The position numbers and the translations under genes are program-made. A stretch of 35,398 nucleotides of DNA, taken from contig JARLIH010000311.1 in the NCBI GenBank assembly GCA_031291845.1, forward strand, positions 1 through 35,398, in the 5' to 3' direction. The notes beneath the pieces were generated by a model that searched no databases, was not told the origin of the DNA, and saw only the letters and a program-made list of their open reading frames with translations. Position 1 is the first letter of the stretch. Each line of letters opens with the position of its first letter. Shown piece by piece: positions 25,590-35,200 of this stretch. Origin of the DNA: Isosphaeraceae bacterium (lineage in GTDB: Bacteria; Planctomycetota; Planctomycetia; Isosphaerales; Isosphaeraceae).

Positions 25590-26585
25590 TCACGGCAACC
25601 TCGCCAGCTTCCCCCCTGACAGGAGCCGGTCCGTTACGAACAGCGCTAACGCGACGGCAACCCAAGGGCCGAACAGCTCGCGATAGCGCGTCTGGATCGT
25701 GCCCCGCACGGGGCTCTTCTCGATACGATCGATCGTATTGAAGACGTCGTCAAGCATATGAGCGTCGGTGGCCCGGAAGGCGCGCCCTCCTCCGGTCTCG
25801 GCGATCTTCTCGAGAAGCGCGACATCTGGGCCGGCGACTTCGCTCGTGATGGGCAGCTTCGTCGACTCTTCGGGAAGCTGAATGACACCACCGGCTTGCC
25901 CGATGGCGATCGTGTGGACGGTCACCCCCAACTCGCGCGCGAGCTTGGCCGTGGCGAGCGGGTCGAGGGGGTGGGAGACGGCCGGTTGGTTCCGTCCGTC
26001 CGTGAGGAGGACCAGCACCTTCCTGCGAGTCGTCGTTTCCTTGAGTGCGCCGAGGGCCCAGGCCATGGCGTCGCCGATGTTCGTGCCGTCATCGCTGGGG
26101 CTCGCCGTCTTGAGCGATTCGATTGTCCCGAGCAGAAACGTGTGGTCGAGGGTCGTTGGGCTCCTCAAGAACGGGTAATTGGCGAACACGACCAGGCCGA
26201 TCGGGTCGTCGGCGCGCCCGCTAACGAACCGCGCGAGCGTTTCTTTGGCGGCGTCGAGCCGGGAGACGCGACCGCGGACCGAGTCAAAGTCTTCGGCCTT
26301 CATGCTGGAGCTCTGGTCGAGCGCGACGACAATGGCCACCCCCTGCCCCGCGATCCGCGTGCTGCCCGCGATCGCCTGCGGCCGGGCGATCGCAACGGCC
26401 AGACAAACGATCGCGAGGACGCGCAACGCGACCGGCAAGTGACGCACGCGCGTTCGCCAGGTCGACCGGACCCGCGCGAAACCGCCAAGCGTCGGCCAGG
26501 GCGCCTTCGGACGTCCCAGCGCGTGCAGCAACGGGAGTGCGGCTAGCCCGATGAGGAGTAGCCAGGCCGGCTCGGCCAGTCGCAT
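25590..26585 (-). CDS. batA: BatA-like VWA domain membrane protein
   Basis: A 331-residue protein with the usual BatA layout: N-terminal helices at about 6-22 and 52-68, a von Willebrand A domain, and a C-terminal helix at about 308-326. The metal-ion site DQSSSM (Asp90, Ser92, Ser94) is intact, with the Thr of DDGTNIGDA and the LLTDGRNQ motif completing it. It is expected to bind partner proteins at the periplasmic or cytoplasmic membrane face together with BatB, in a MoxR-linked chaperone-like system. It starts 66 bases after the second GTPase gene and is likely on the same transcript; its ribosome site is weak, which suits coupling to upstream translation. Confidence 0.9.
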   Translation of the reverse strand: MRLAEPAWLLLIGLAALPLLHALGRPKAPWPTLGGFARVRSTWRTRVRHLPVALRVLAIVCLAVAIARPQAIAGSTRIAGQGVAIVVALDQSSSMKAEDFDSVRGRVSRLDAAKETLARFVSGRADDPIGLVVFANYPFLRSPTTLDHTFLLGTIESLKTASPSDDGTNIGDAMAWALGALKETTTRRKVLVLLTDGRNQPAVSHPLDPLATAKLARELGVTVHTIAIGQAGGVIQLPEESTKLPITSEVAGPDVALLEKIAETGGGRAFRATDAHMLDDVFNTIDRIEKSPVRGTIQTRYRELFGPWVAVALALFVTDRLLSGGKLARLP

Positions 26586-26651
26586 TCGTGGAGGAATCCT
26601 TGAAAGGGAGACAGGTCGCGATCAGGTCCGGCGGATGCGCTCGAACGCCAC

Positions 26652-28427
26652 TCAATGCAATGATAGGCGAGATCCGCCGGCCGGAGAATCCCAGCGCACC
26701 GCGGGGGTCGGGGAGTGCTCGGTAGGCCCCGAAGTAGCCAGCGCGGCCTCGAGCGCTGCGAGAGGCTCGTGCAGGGCCGTCAGGTCGGCCGCGACGTCGG
26801 CGCGGTAGGCCGCCAGCCAGTTCGCCAGGAGCTGCTCCCAGGCCTTGCGGATCGCGCGAGGGCCAGCGCTCACGCCCAGCCACTGCGAGCCCCGCGGCAG
26901 CGCCAGGTCGACAACCCCCTGCAGCGCCAGGAAAAAGAGGACGATCATCGCCAGCCCGTGCCAGAACAGCGCGAATCCCGCATAACGGCCGGCGAAGAGG
27001 TCCCTGGCCATGATAAAAAGGGCAATCAACACCAGGCCCGACACGACGACGCTTCCCAGCACGCTCACGACTTGAATGAGCGTCCGCCCCCAGCGCGGAA
27101 GGCCCGCGGCGCTCATCTCGAAGTGCGCTTCGACCTCGGCCGCAACCCGCGCGAGCAGCGCCGTACCGTCGGCGTCGGCCGTGATCGCCCGCCAGCGCGC
27201 GACCGGCAGGCCGCGGCCGTAGAGCAGGTCCTGCAGGGCATACGCTTCGCCCTTCAGAAGGTCGCCGACGGAGTACGCGCTCCCCTGAGCCAGCACTCGC
27301 TCGATGAGACCGGCGCGGTCGGCCGGCAGGTGACCCGCATAGCGCCTCACAAGGCTGGTCAGGCCTACGCCGAGAAAATCCGTCACCGCGAGCCAGTTGC
27401 GAAACGGACCCCAGAACGGCTCATGCCGGCGCAGGTTCAGTGTGGGTGCGAGCTCGGCTTCGACCGCCGCGAGCGGGTTACGGAGCGCCTCCGCGAGGCG
27501 CGATGTAGCCGCGTCCGTACGCCCGGGAAGGACCTTCTCGACCTCGTCGAGGCGCTGGAGAAGCTCGGGGGGCACCACGCCGTCCAGCTCGGCGCGCAGG
27601 TGCTCGACGGCCAGGGCGCGCTGGGCGCGGAGGATCCGGGCGATCTCGCTCGCCTGGAGCTCGTGCTCGATGTACGCCCGCAGCGCGACCATGTCGTCGA
27701 CCAGCGGCGGCGGGCCGTCGAGCGTCCCGTCCGCGCGGGGGACATGAGCGCGGGCACAGATTCGGAACATCCGCACGCCGCTCAATCCGATGCCGGCGAA
27801 TCGCGCGGCGAGATCGCCCGTGATCTGTTCCACCTCGCCGGATGAGTCGAGCCGGTCGACCTTGTTCAGCACCGCCGCGCTCGCGCTGAACTCGGTCTCT
27901 TCCCGCAGCACCGACCACGTCCGCTCCTCGAGGTACCGCTCGGGACTGAACACGTAGAAGACGAGCCCGGCTCGCTTGAGCAACGCCCGGGTCGTGGCCC
28001 GGTGCCGGGTCACGAAGCTGTCGAGGTCCGGCGCATCGACGATCAGCTTCTGGCGCAATTCCGGGCGTTCGTGGGAAACGAAGGTCGCCTCGCCCGCCAG
28101 CTCGTCGGTCCATTTGCCGACGTCGTCGTCGCGATGGTGGTAAACCTGGATGTGGCGCGTCGTCGGCCGGATCTCGCTCGCCTCGGCAATCGTCTTCCCC
28201 GCCAGGGCGTTGATCAGCGTGCTCTTGCCTACGCCCGTGCCCCCCGCGAGCACGATCGTCAGGACCGGCTCGGATGGGCCCAGGAGCTGTCCGCGCACCC
28301 GCTCGGCGCCCGCGCGCAAGATTTGTTTTTGTTCTTCCGTGAACGTCAAGGCGCGGGGACCTTCGATCGCCGCGAGGAACGACTTGAGCGCCGATTCGAT
28401 CTGGAGGCGCCGGGCATGATCGCTCAT
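26652..28427 (-). CDS. Dynamin-like GTPase B with two membrane helices
   Basis: A 591-residue large GTPase. G1 is GGTGVGKST (62-70); a Thr pair at 89-90 fits G2; G3 is DAPD (131-134), where the usual Gly is Asp; G4 is a canonical NKVD (188-191). A long helical stalk-like region (about 250-440) follows, then two transmembrane helices at about 450-473 and 483-509 and a helical end. This matches bacterial dynamin-like or membrane-anchored GTPases such as the CjDLP, Leo and YdjA/DUF697-related groups, though I cannot place it exactly. The ATG at 28427 overlaps the stop of GTPase A by four bases (ATGA), with GGGAG upstream. A role in membrane remodelling is inference. Confidence 0.82.
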   Translation of the reverse strand: MSDHARRLQIESALKSFLAAIEGPRALTFTEEQKQILRAGAERVRGQLLGPSEPVLTIVLAGGTGVGKSTLINALAGKTIAEASEIRPTTRHIQVYHHRDDDVGKWTDELAGEATFVSHERPELRQKLIVDAPDLDSFVTRHRATTRALLKRAGLVFYVFSPERYLEERTWSVLREETEFSASAAVLNKVDRLDSSGEVEQITGDLAARFAGIGLSGVRMFRICARAHVPRADGTLDGPPPLVDDMVALRAYIEHELQASEIARILRAQRALAVEHLRAELDGVVPPELLQRLDEVEKVLPGRTDAATSRLAEALRNPLAAVEAELAPTLNLRRHEPFWGPFRNWLAVTDFLGVGLTSLVRRYAGHLPADRAGLIERVLAQGSAYSVGDLLKGEAYALQDLLYGRGLPVARWRAITADADGTALLARVAAEVEAHFEMSAAGLPRWGRTLIQVVSVLGSVVVSGLVLIALFIMARDLFAGRYAGFALFWHGLAMIVLFFLALQGVVDLALPRGSQWLGVSAGPRAIRKAWEQLLANWLAAYRADVAADLTALHEPLAALEAALATSGPTEHSPTPAVRWDSPAGGSRLSLH

Positions 28428-30274
28428 TTCGTCGCTCCCTCGGCTCGTCGCGCGATCGCGTCGCGGACCGCCGCGAAATCGCGTTCCGCTTCGTCGAGGC
28501 TCCCCGCGCGGGTCGCGCCCTGGAACAGTGCGCGGGACGGTTGCTCCAGCCTGGCAACAATCAAGGCCGTCACGGACCGGAACTGGTCGTGTTTCAGCCC
28601 CTCGCGCTGGTTGTCGAGGAGCTTTCCGAAACCCCGCTCCACCAGAGTCTGGTTCAAGCCCACGACCGCCGGACCGAGCACCGCGTCCCACCAGTGAAGA
28701 CCGCCCAGCTTCACGACGACACCGATCGACAGGACGTTCGTCGCCAGGTTCGCAGCCCGCAGCGCGTTGAGACGTTTGGGACTCTCCTTCAACTGGGCAT
28801 ACAGGGCGTCGGCCCGTTGACGGATCATCGCGTCCAGCTCCTGCTGGTAGGCGGCAAACGCCGTCTCAAACGGCTCGCGCACGGCCGCGCGAAAGCCTCC
28901 GTCGTCGAGGACGCGGATGATCTCGTTCCAACCCGGGTGGGCAGCGCTGCCGGCAAGCAACTCCGCCTCCGCCTTGAGCGCGACGAGCCAACGGTCGATC
29001 GCCCGTTCCAGGACCGATCGCTCCGACGGCGGGGAGCCGTTTCCGGAGCCTGCCTTGGCCAGTCCGCCAAACGCCCGTGCCAGCATCCTGCCGGGCCAGC
29101 GCACGATGCGGCCGGCGAAGTCGAGCGCGGGTCCGATCCCGGGCACCTGAAGGAGCTGCATCAACTCGGCGAGTGCACGGTTGAAATCGCCGTAATTCAG
29201 TCCTTCGAGGTAATCACGGCGATAGGGCTCCAGGACCGTCTCCCGCGTCGTGCGCGCGGCAATCTCGCCCCAGCGCGCGGCCAGGTCCGCCTCTTCGGCC
29301 AAAGGGCGGACGAGCTCTTGCCAGTGGGTCTGGATGAAGCTCAAGGCACCCCGGAGCGTCCGGTGCTTCAACTCCGCGACCCGTTCCACCTCGCGGGCGA
29401 GCACCCGGCGCAGGTCTTCGGCTTCCGGGCTCTCGATCAACCCCCGCAGCCGCGCCTCCGGGTCCGGGGCACGGACCTGCCGAAAACGGTGGACCGCCGG
29501 GCAGACGCGCGCTGAGACTCGCAGGGTTTCTGCGAGGTCGTCCAGCAGCGCCTGGCTCGTGGATTCCGGGAACTTGTTCGCGACGACGTACAGCGTCGCG
29601 CCCGATTCACCCAGCATCCGGAGAAGCGCATGTCCCCGGTCGTCCGCGTACGATTCGTCGGAAACCGTCATGACGACCACGTCCGCCAGCGCGGCGATGT
29701 CAAGCACCGTTTCGAGGTGCGTCAAGGCCTCCTCAGTGGAGAAGTCCGGCGCGTCCCAGGCCACGGCGTTCGTCGAGAAGGGCTCTCGAAGCGGGTTCGC
29801 GATGCCCTGGGTGTCGAAAATCGCGAGGCACGGCCGGTAGCCGTCGCGTTGCAGCGAGGCGTCCAACTGCCGAGGGGGGCTCGTACCGTGGAAACGCTCA
29901 TAACCGTGGAAACGCGTCGGGTGCGCGACAAGCCAGTGGTCTCCGAGTAAGGCTGGACGATAGGCCTCCGGGTGCTGGCTGAACCGCGCGAGCACGTTCA
30001 TGCCCGCGGCCGGCCGGCCCAGCAAGACGTTCAACACGGTCGATTTGCCTGTATTGGTCCCGCCGAACAACACGACGTGGACTGGGTCGCTCTCCGGCCC
30101 GGTCGTCTCCAGGGCCGGAGCGACTCGCATTTTGAGCAGCGCGAGCGCGAAATCAGTGATGGGCGGGTGGATCGAGTCGTCGGTGGAAAGTCTCGCCCGC
30201 TCGCGCACGGAGCGCGTCGCTTCCAACAGGCGGATCAGGCGCTGACAGGCGTTGACGGGGTCGTTCGGGCTCAT
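28424..30274 (-). CDS. Dynamin-like GTPase A, partner of GTPase B
   Basis: A 616-residue large GTPase. G1 is GGTNTGKST (71-79) and G3 DTQG (154-157) is canonical. G4 reads NKFP (233-236), lacking the Asp that normally reads guanine. The rest is long helices and a hydrophobic stretch near 515-550 (LSIGVVVKLGG to VLGPAVVGLNQ) that could be a paddle or membrane contact rather than a full transmembrane pair. The frame begins at a GTG at 30331, but the ATG at 30274 is preferred because the N-terminal 19 residues look spurious; the ribosome site is weak in both. It overlaps GTPase B by four bases, so the pair is made together. Confidence 0.8.
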   Translation of the reverse strand: MSPNDPVNACQRLIRLLEATRSVRERARLSTDDSIHPPITDFALALLKMRVAPALETTGPESDPVHVVLFGGTNTGKSTVLNVLLGRPAAGMNVLARFSQHPEAYRPALLGDHWLVAHPTRFHGYERFHGTSPPRQLDASLQRDGYRPCLAIFDTQGIANPLREPFSTNAVAWDAPDFSTEEALTHLETVLDIAALADVVVMTVSDESYADDRGHALLRMLGESGATLYVVANKFPESTSQALLDDLAETLRVSARVCPAVHRFRQVRAPDPEARLRGLIESPEAEDLRRVLAREVERVAELKHRTLRGALSFIQTHWQELVRPLAEEADLAARWGEIAARTTRETVLEPYRRDYLEGLNYGDFNRALAELMQLLQVPGIGPALDFAGRIVRWPGRMLARAFGGLAKAGSGNGSPPSERSVLERAIDRWLVALKAEAELLAGSAAHPGWNEIIRVLDDGGFRAAVREPFETAFAAYQQELDAMIRQRADALYAQLKESPKRLNALRAANLATNVLSIGVVVKLGGLHWWDAVLGPAVVGLNQTLVERGFGKLLDNQREGLKHDQFRSVTALIVARLEQPSRALFQGATRAGSLDEAERDFAAVRDAIARRAEGATK

Positions 30275-30617
30275 AAATCCACGTTCGGGCCGAACGGTGC
30301 GCGGGGAGAGCTCCCCGACCGAAACGTCCACATCTTGGCCGTACCGGCTGTTCGATTCCAGCCCAGCTTGCTCACGACGCGCTTTCGGTCCCTGAAAATC
30401 GACCTGTTATTTCGCATGACGAGAGACCGCGCAGCCGATCGCGGAGCCCAACGCCCGGTCGACCCGCCTGATTTTTCCAGCTATTGAACGCCAGTGCATC
30501 GACACGGTTGCACACGCCTGATAGGATGGCCATTCAATGGAGACTGCGCGAGAAGGCGCGCGGGGTGGATCTTAGCACGTGTCGCGCGCAGTCATACATC
30601 ATTCGGAGGAATGGTGC
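30275..30617. other. Divergent intergenic region between GTPase A and a small helical protein
   Basis: No gene is supported here. The forward frame that crosses it is an antisense extension from GTPase A. It holds a good rightward promoter at 30499-30527. I did not find a convincing leftward promoter for the GTPase-Bat genes, although it must lie here if they form one operon. Confidence 0.6.
30499..30527 (+). promoter_or_regulatory. Candidate sigma-70-type promoter with extended -10
   Basis: TCGACA (30499-30504, five of six) and TAGGAT (30522-30527, four of six) are 17 bases apart, with TGA directly before the -10 giving an extended -10 element. The transcript would start near 30534, about 85 bases before the ATG at 30618. 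Confidence 0.5.
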
Positions 30618-31049
30618 ATGGGACCTGCGGAGATCGTTGCGAGCCTGAAGGAACTCTGTGAGGAACACGGACCGCGGCTCACAACGGAAGAGATCGTCGG
30701 CTGGATCGACCGGCACGGAGGCTTTGAATCGGACCGGGAACTGGTGGCCTTCGCCAAGAAGATGAAGGCCAGGCAATATGCCCGGATGCTGGAGTACGAG
30801 GACGAGTACACTCGGACGCGCATCAAGCGGCTCTGGAGTTGTCGCGACCCGGAGCAGAACCGCCGGTTCTATGCCGACATCCTGCAGATGCCGGACGATC
30901 GGCGCAAGCGTTTGGTGCGGCAGTACGTGAAATTCGCCGAGCAACTGCGCACCGTGCGCAGGGCAATGGCGGACTATTTCGCCGGCCAGCACTTCTTTGA
31001 CTTCTACGTGGAGGACGACGTGGAAGAGCTGGTGTCGTCAGAGCGATAG
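30618..31049 (+). CDS. Small helical protein, unknown function
   Basis: A 143-residue soluble protein, strongly helical and rich in Glu, Arg and Lys. It has no signal peptide or membrane segment. Features are EEIVGWIDRHGGFESDRELVAFAKK, an Arg/Tyr-rich middle, and an acidic Phe/Tyr-rich end (FFDFYVEDDVEEL). It has the feel of a nucleic-acid or protein adaptor with a short winged-helix-like start, but I do not recognise the family. GGAGGA lies seven bases before the ATG at 30618, which settles the start over an earlier in-frame ATG at 30579. It has its own promoter and is followed by a palindromic repeat doublet. Confidence 0.72.
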   Translation: MGPAEIVASLKELCEEHGPRLTTEEIVGWIDRHGGFESDRELVAFAKKMKARQYARMLEYEDEYTRTRIKRLWSCRDPEQNRRFYADILQMPDDRRKRLVRQYVKFAEQLRTVRRAMADYFAGQHFFDFYVEDDVEELVSSER

Positions 31050-31078
31050 CGCGGAATCCCATCGTGTCGTCCGCCTTC

Positions 31079-31146
31079 GTAGAGTGCATGAAATGCACCG
31101 TCTGTGATTCGCGCGAACGGGGAAGGTGCATTTCATGCACCCTATG
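31079..31146. repeat. REP-like palindromic repeats, inverted pair
   Basis: Two copies of the 7.36-kb repeat face each other. The first (31079-31099) reads GTAGAGTGCA, TGAAA, TGCACC and is in reverse orientation. The second (31125-31141) reads GGTGCA, TTTCA, TGCACC, followed by CTAT. The spacer is 25 bases. The paired, opposed layout resembles a BIME unit. It lies between the stops of two convergent genes. Confidence 0.72.
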
Positions 31147-31174
31147 AGGAGGGACGGGGGGATCGGGAGCCGCT

Positions 31175-32077
31175 CTACGGCTTTTCCGAGGCCGCCGCCA
31201 CGGTCCGGCGCAGTTCGGTCTCGAACGCGGCCGCTTCGCTCGGCGAGAGCGTGTCGCGCAGGGTCCACTCTCTGACGCCCGGCGTGGGCGCGAGCTTCTT
31301 GCCGGAGGGCAGGTCGATCATCGCAAACGACCAAGTGACGGGAACGGTGTTCAGCACGCGACCGGCCGCAACGTCGAGCGCGGCGTCGAAGAGGAGACCG
31401 GGCGGCAGTATGGAGAGTTGATCGGGTGCGGTTCGCAGTCGCGGCTCGCGCGCCTGGGCCCATAAGATCGTCTGCAAGGTGCCGGTATGGGGATCGACCA
31501 GGAGGGCGTAACGCAGCAGCACCGCCTCATGGCTGCGGCCTGCCTTGCGGGTGCTGGGAGCGCTGTAGAGCACGAACGTCGGCGTGCGTGCCTTCACGCG
31601 CCCCCTCATCAGCTCCTGCTCGGCTTCTTCCAGGACTCTCCGGCCAACAAAGCCGAGCCCGGCGTGCACCTGGTTGACCGTGGCACTTGACACGACCGTG
31701 TCCACGCCGTTGACGGGCATGCACAGGCCAATTCCCACCCTGCGCAGCTCGAACGGCGTGTCCAATCCCCCGGCGCGACGGACCTCGGCCAGCAGCGTCG
31801 CCCGGAACAACGTCGCCGTCGACTGCGCGATGCTCGGCAGGCTCCCGAGATCGCCCGAGGCCAGGCGGGGCATCGATTTGATGATCAGATGGGTCCAATT
31901 CTGCGGCAGGGGGCGGTCGCCCGGGACCTTCGTCCCCGGTGTCAGCAGAACCAGCGTTGGCCGCCGCAAAGGCTCGCCCCCCGCGGCGGACGGCTCCGCC
32001 GCCGAGCCATGATGCATCGCCGTGAACGCGACGGTGGAGAGGACCAGCAAAATCCGGCGAATCGGCGAGGCCCTCAT
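31175..32077 (-). CDS. Secreted protein, unknown function
   Basis: A 300-residue protein with an N-terminal signal peptide: basic MRASPIRR, a hydrophobic core ILLVLSTVAFTAM and a likely cleavage after HHGSAA near residue 27. The mature part is a mixed alpha/beta sequence, with segments such as TPGTKVPGDRPLPQNWTHLIIKS and EVVLLRYALLVDP-like strands, and no catalytic motif that I recognise. The frame runs up to 32119, but the ATG at 32077 has CGGAG upstream and starts the signal peptide; the earlier ATG would overlap the candidate -10 box. It is divergent from the synthase gene and convergent with the 143-aa gene. Confidence 0.78.
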   Translation of the reverse strand: MRASPIRRILLVLSTVAFTAMHHGSAAEPSAAGGEPLRRPTLVLLTPGTKVPGDRPLPQNWTHLIIKSMPRLASGDLGSLPSIAQSTATLFRATLLAEVRRAGGLDTPFELRRVGIGLCMPVNGVDTVVSSATVNQVHAGLGFVGRRVLEEAEQELMRGRVKARTPTFVLYSAPSTRKAGRSHEAVLLRYALLVDPHTGTLQTILWAQAREPRLRTAPDQLSILPPGLLFDAALDVAAGRVLNTVPVTWSFAMIDLPSGKKLAPTPGVREWTLRDTLSPSEAAAFETELRRTVAAASEKP

Positions 32078-32117
32078 GGCGCGTGTCTCCGGTATGGTCC
32101 GTTCCTCTTGCGCCTTC

Positions 32118-32145
32118 ATCGTAATCGAATCAGAGATTACGTAAA
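32118..32145 (-). promoter_or_regulatory. Candidate promoter for the secreted protein gene
   Basis: On the reverse strand TTTACG (32145-32140, four of six) and TACGAT (32123-32118, four of six) are 16 bases apart. Transcription would begin near 32111, about 34 bases before the ATG at 32077. Confidence 0.35.
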
Positions 32146-32214
32146 GGTCGCCCTGAGCCCTTTCGGTACTGCCATATTTTCCGTAATTCTTCCAGGTTGT
32201 GCCATTTGGCTTCT

Positions 32215-32242
32215 TTGACTCTGCCCATTAAGGCGCTACACT
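32215..32242 (+). promoter_or_regulatory. Candidate sigma-70-type promoter for the PfaA-like synthase
   Basis: TTGACT (32215-32220, five of six) and TACACT (32237-32242, four of six) are 16 bases apart in an unusually AT-rich intergenic stretch. The start would lie near 32249, 35 bases before the ATG, with a strong GGAGGAGAGAG ribosome site between. Confidence 0.55.
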
Positions 32243-32283
32243 TAAGGGAGGTACGGAGAACACTGGAGGAGAGAGCATCATAG

Positions 32284-35200
32284 ATGCATGGCAACATTCC
32301 ACGGATGATTGCCTTGTCGCCCCGTTGTCCCGACCGACCGGAGCTGGTCGTCGCGGCCGGGCGGGCGGGGGCTCTGGGCGTTTTTGACCTAGGGCCGAGC
32401 GTCGGTCTTTCCAATGGGTTCGGCGCGGTGGAAGCCGCTGCGCGGTTCCTGGGCGAACGAGCGTTTGGCGTTCGGTTGGACGGCAACCGGTGGGACGACG
32501 AGCTGGTGCGGTCGTTCCCGCGGAGCGTGCGGGTCGTGTGGGTCACGACGGCAGTGGACGGCGACTGGGCCACGACGCTCGGCCGGCTGCGGCACTCGGG
32601 CCGGCTGGTGGTGGCTGAGGTCCGCGCTCGCGAGGACGCGTGGGCGGCCGCAGCAGCGGGCTGCGACGGACTGGTGCTCGCGGGACATGAGGCGGGCGGG
32701 CGCGGCGGTGAGGAGTCGTCGTACATCCTGCTCCAGGCGACGCTTGCCCGGCCGGTGCCGCCGGTCTGGGTGAGGGGTGGCGTGGGGCCGCGGGTCGCGG
32801 CCGCCTGTGTGGCGATGGGGGCCCGGGGCGTCGTGCTCGAGGGGGCGTTGCTGCTCGCGCGGGAATCGCCGCTGGACGAGCTGGCGCGGGAGCGGATCCG
32901 GATTTGGGATGGGAGCGAGACGCTCGTGATCGGGCGTTCGACCGGCGAGCCTGTCCGTGTGTACGCGCCGCCGGGCGACGCGGTTCTGGAGCGGTTGAGG
33001 CAGGCCGAGGGCGCGGGGGCGGTTGCCTGGCAGCGCGCGGTGGACGCTCACGTCGGCTGGGGGCGCGACCAGGCGTGGCCTATCGGCCCGGAGGCCGCAT
33101 GGGCTGCGCGGCTTGCGTCGCGCTGTGTCACGGCCGGCGGAATCGTTCAGGCGTTCGAGACCGCCGTCGAGGAGGGTATCGAGCAGGCTGTGACACACCG
33201 TCCGCTCGCGGAGGAGGGCTCCGCGCTGGCGGTCGCGCACGGTACGCGGTATCCCATCGTGCAGGGACCGATGACGCGCGTCAGCGATACGGCCGAGTTC
33301 GCGCGGGCGGTCGCGGAGGGAGGAGCGCTCCCCTTCTTGGCGCTGGCCATGATGCGGCGGGCGGAGGTGAAGGCGTTGCTGGAGGACGCGAAAGCCCGCC
33401 TCGGGGAGCGGTCGTGGGGAGTCGGGCTGCTCGGCTTTCTGCCGCCCGAGCTGCGTCGCGAGCAGACCGAGGAAATCCTCAAAGCCCGGCCCCCTTTCGC
33501 GCTCATCGCGGGCGGTCGACCGGACCAGTCGGCCGCACTCGAACGCGACGGGATCGCGACGTATCTCCACGTCCCCTCGCCGGGTTTGCTCCGCCAGTAC
33601 CTGGGCGAGGGGGCCCGGCGGTTCGTGCTCGAAGGGCGTGAATGCGGCGGGCACGTCGGGCCGCGTTCGAGCTTCGTGCTCTGGGAACAGGCGGTCGAGG
33701 TGATCGAGCAGGCGGTCGACCGAGGCCTTCCGGCCGAAGCGCTGCACGTGCTGTTCGCCGGCGGCATTCACGACGGGCGCTCCGCGGCGGGAGTGGCCGC
33801 GATCTGTGCGAGCATCGCCGCGCGGGGAGTCAAAGTCGGTGTGCTCGTCGGCACGGCCTACCTGTTCACGACCGAGGCCGTGTCGACCGGGGCCATTGTT
33901 CCTCGGTTCCAGGCGGAAGCGGTGGCGTGCTCGCGGACGGTCTTGCTCGAGACGGGTCCCGGGCACGAGGTGCGGGTGTGTCCTTCGCCGTTCACCGAGG
34001 CGTTTCAAGCCGAGCGCCGGCGGTTGCTCGGGGAGCGACGCCCGGCTGCCGAGATTCGGGAAGTGCTCGAGGGGCTGAACGTCGGTCGCCTTCGCGTGGC
34101 AACGAAGGGGGTCGATCGCGGAGTTGGTGAGGGAGCGTCTCTCGCTCACGTCACCGAGCCGGAGCAGGTGGCGCGCGGGCTCTACATGCTCGGTCAGGTC
34201 GCCACGTTGCGGCAGGAGATCACCACGATCGGGGCCCTCCATCGGGAGCTCACGGAGGGGAGTGCGGCATGGCTCGACCGGGTGGCGAACGCGGGTCCGG
34301 TCGCAGCAGCCCCGCCCCCACCCCGGCCGTCCGACGTCGCGATCGTGGGTATGGCGGCCATTGCCCCGGGAGCGGGCGATGTGCGGACATTCTGGGAGAA
34401 CACCCTGCGCGGGGTTGATGCGATTACCGAGGTGCCCGAGGATCGCTGGAACTGGCGGCTGTATTACGACCCCGATCCGAAAGCCCCCGATAAGATCATC
34501 TCGAAGTGGGGCGGTTTTCTGCCCGATGTCCCGTTCGACCCGCTGCGGTACGGGATGCCGCCGACGAGCCTCCCTTCGATCGAGCCGATGCACCTGCTGA
34601 CGCTCGAGGCGGTGCGTGCCGCGCTCGATGACGCCGGCTACGGCCAGCGGCCGTTCGTTCGCGAGCGCACTGCGGTCGTCCTCGGGGCGGGGGGCGGGGC
34701 CGCGCAGCTCGCGATGGGTTACGCCTTCCGTTCGTACCTTCCGCTGCTCGACACGGTGTTGCCGGGAGGGGGACGCGAGGCCCTCGAGCGTTGTGGCGCG
34801 GCACTTCCCGAGTGGACCGAAGACTCGTTCCCGGGGATTCTGCTCAACGTCGCGGCCGGGCGGGTGGCGAACCGTTTCGACCTGGGCGGGGCAAACTACA
34901 CGGTGGACGCCGCGTGCGGGTCGTCGCTCGCCGCGGCCTCGCTCGCGGTCCGCGAGCTGGAGACGGGCGCCGCGGACATGGTGATCCTCGGCGGTGCCGA
35001 TACGGTTCAAAATCCGTTTACATATCTCGCGTTTAGTAAAACACATGCTTTTTCGCCGCGAGGGCGTTGCCGCCCTTTTGACGCGAGCGCCGATGGCATC
35101 GTGATCAGCGAGGGAGTCGCGGTCCTGGTGCTGAAGCGGCTGGCGGACGCCGAGCGCGACGGCGACCGGATTTATGCCGTGATCAAGGGACTGGGCGCGT

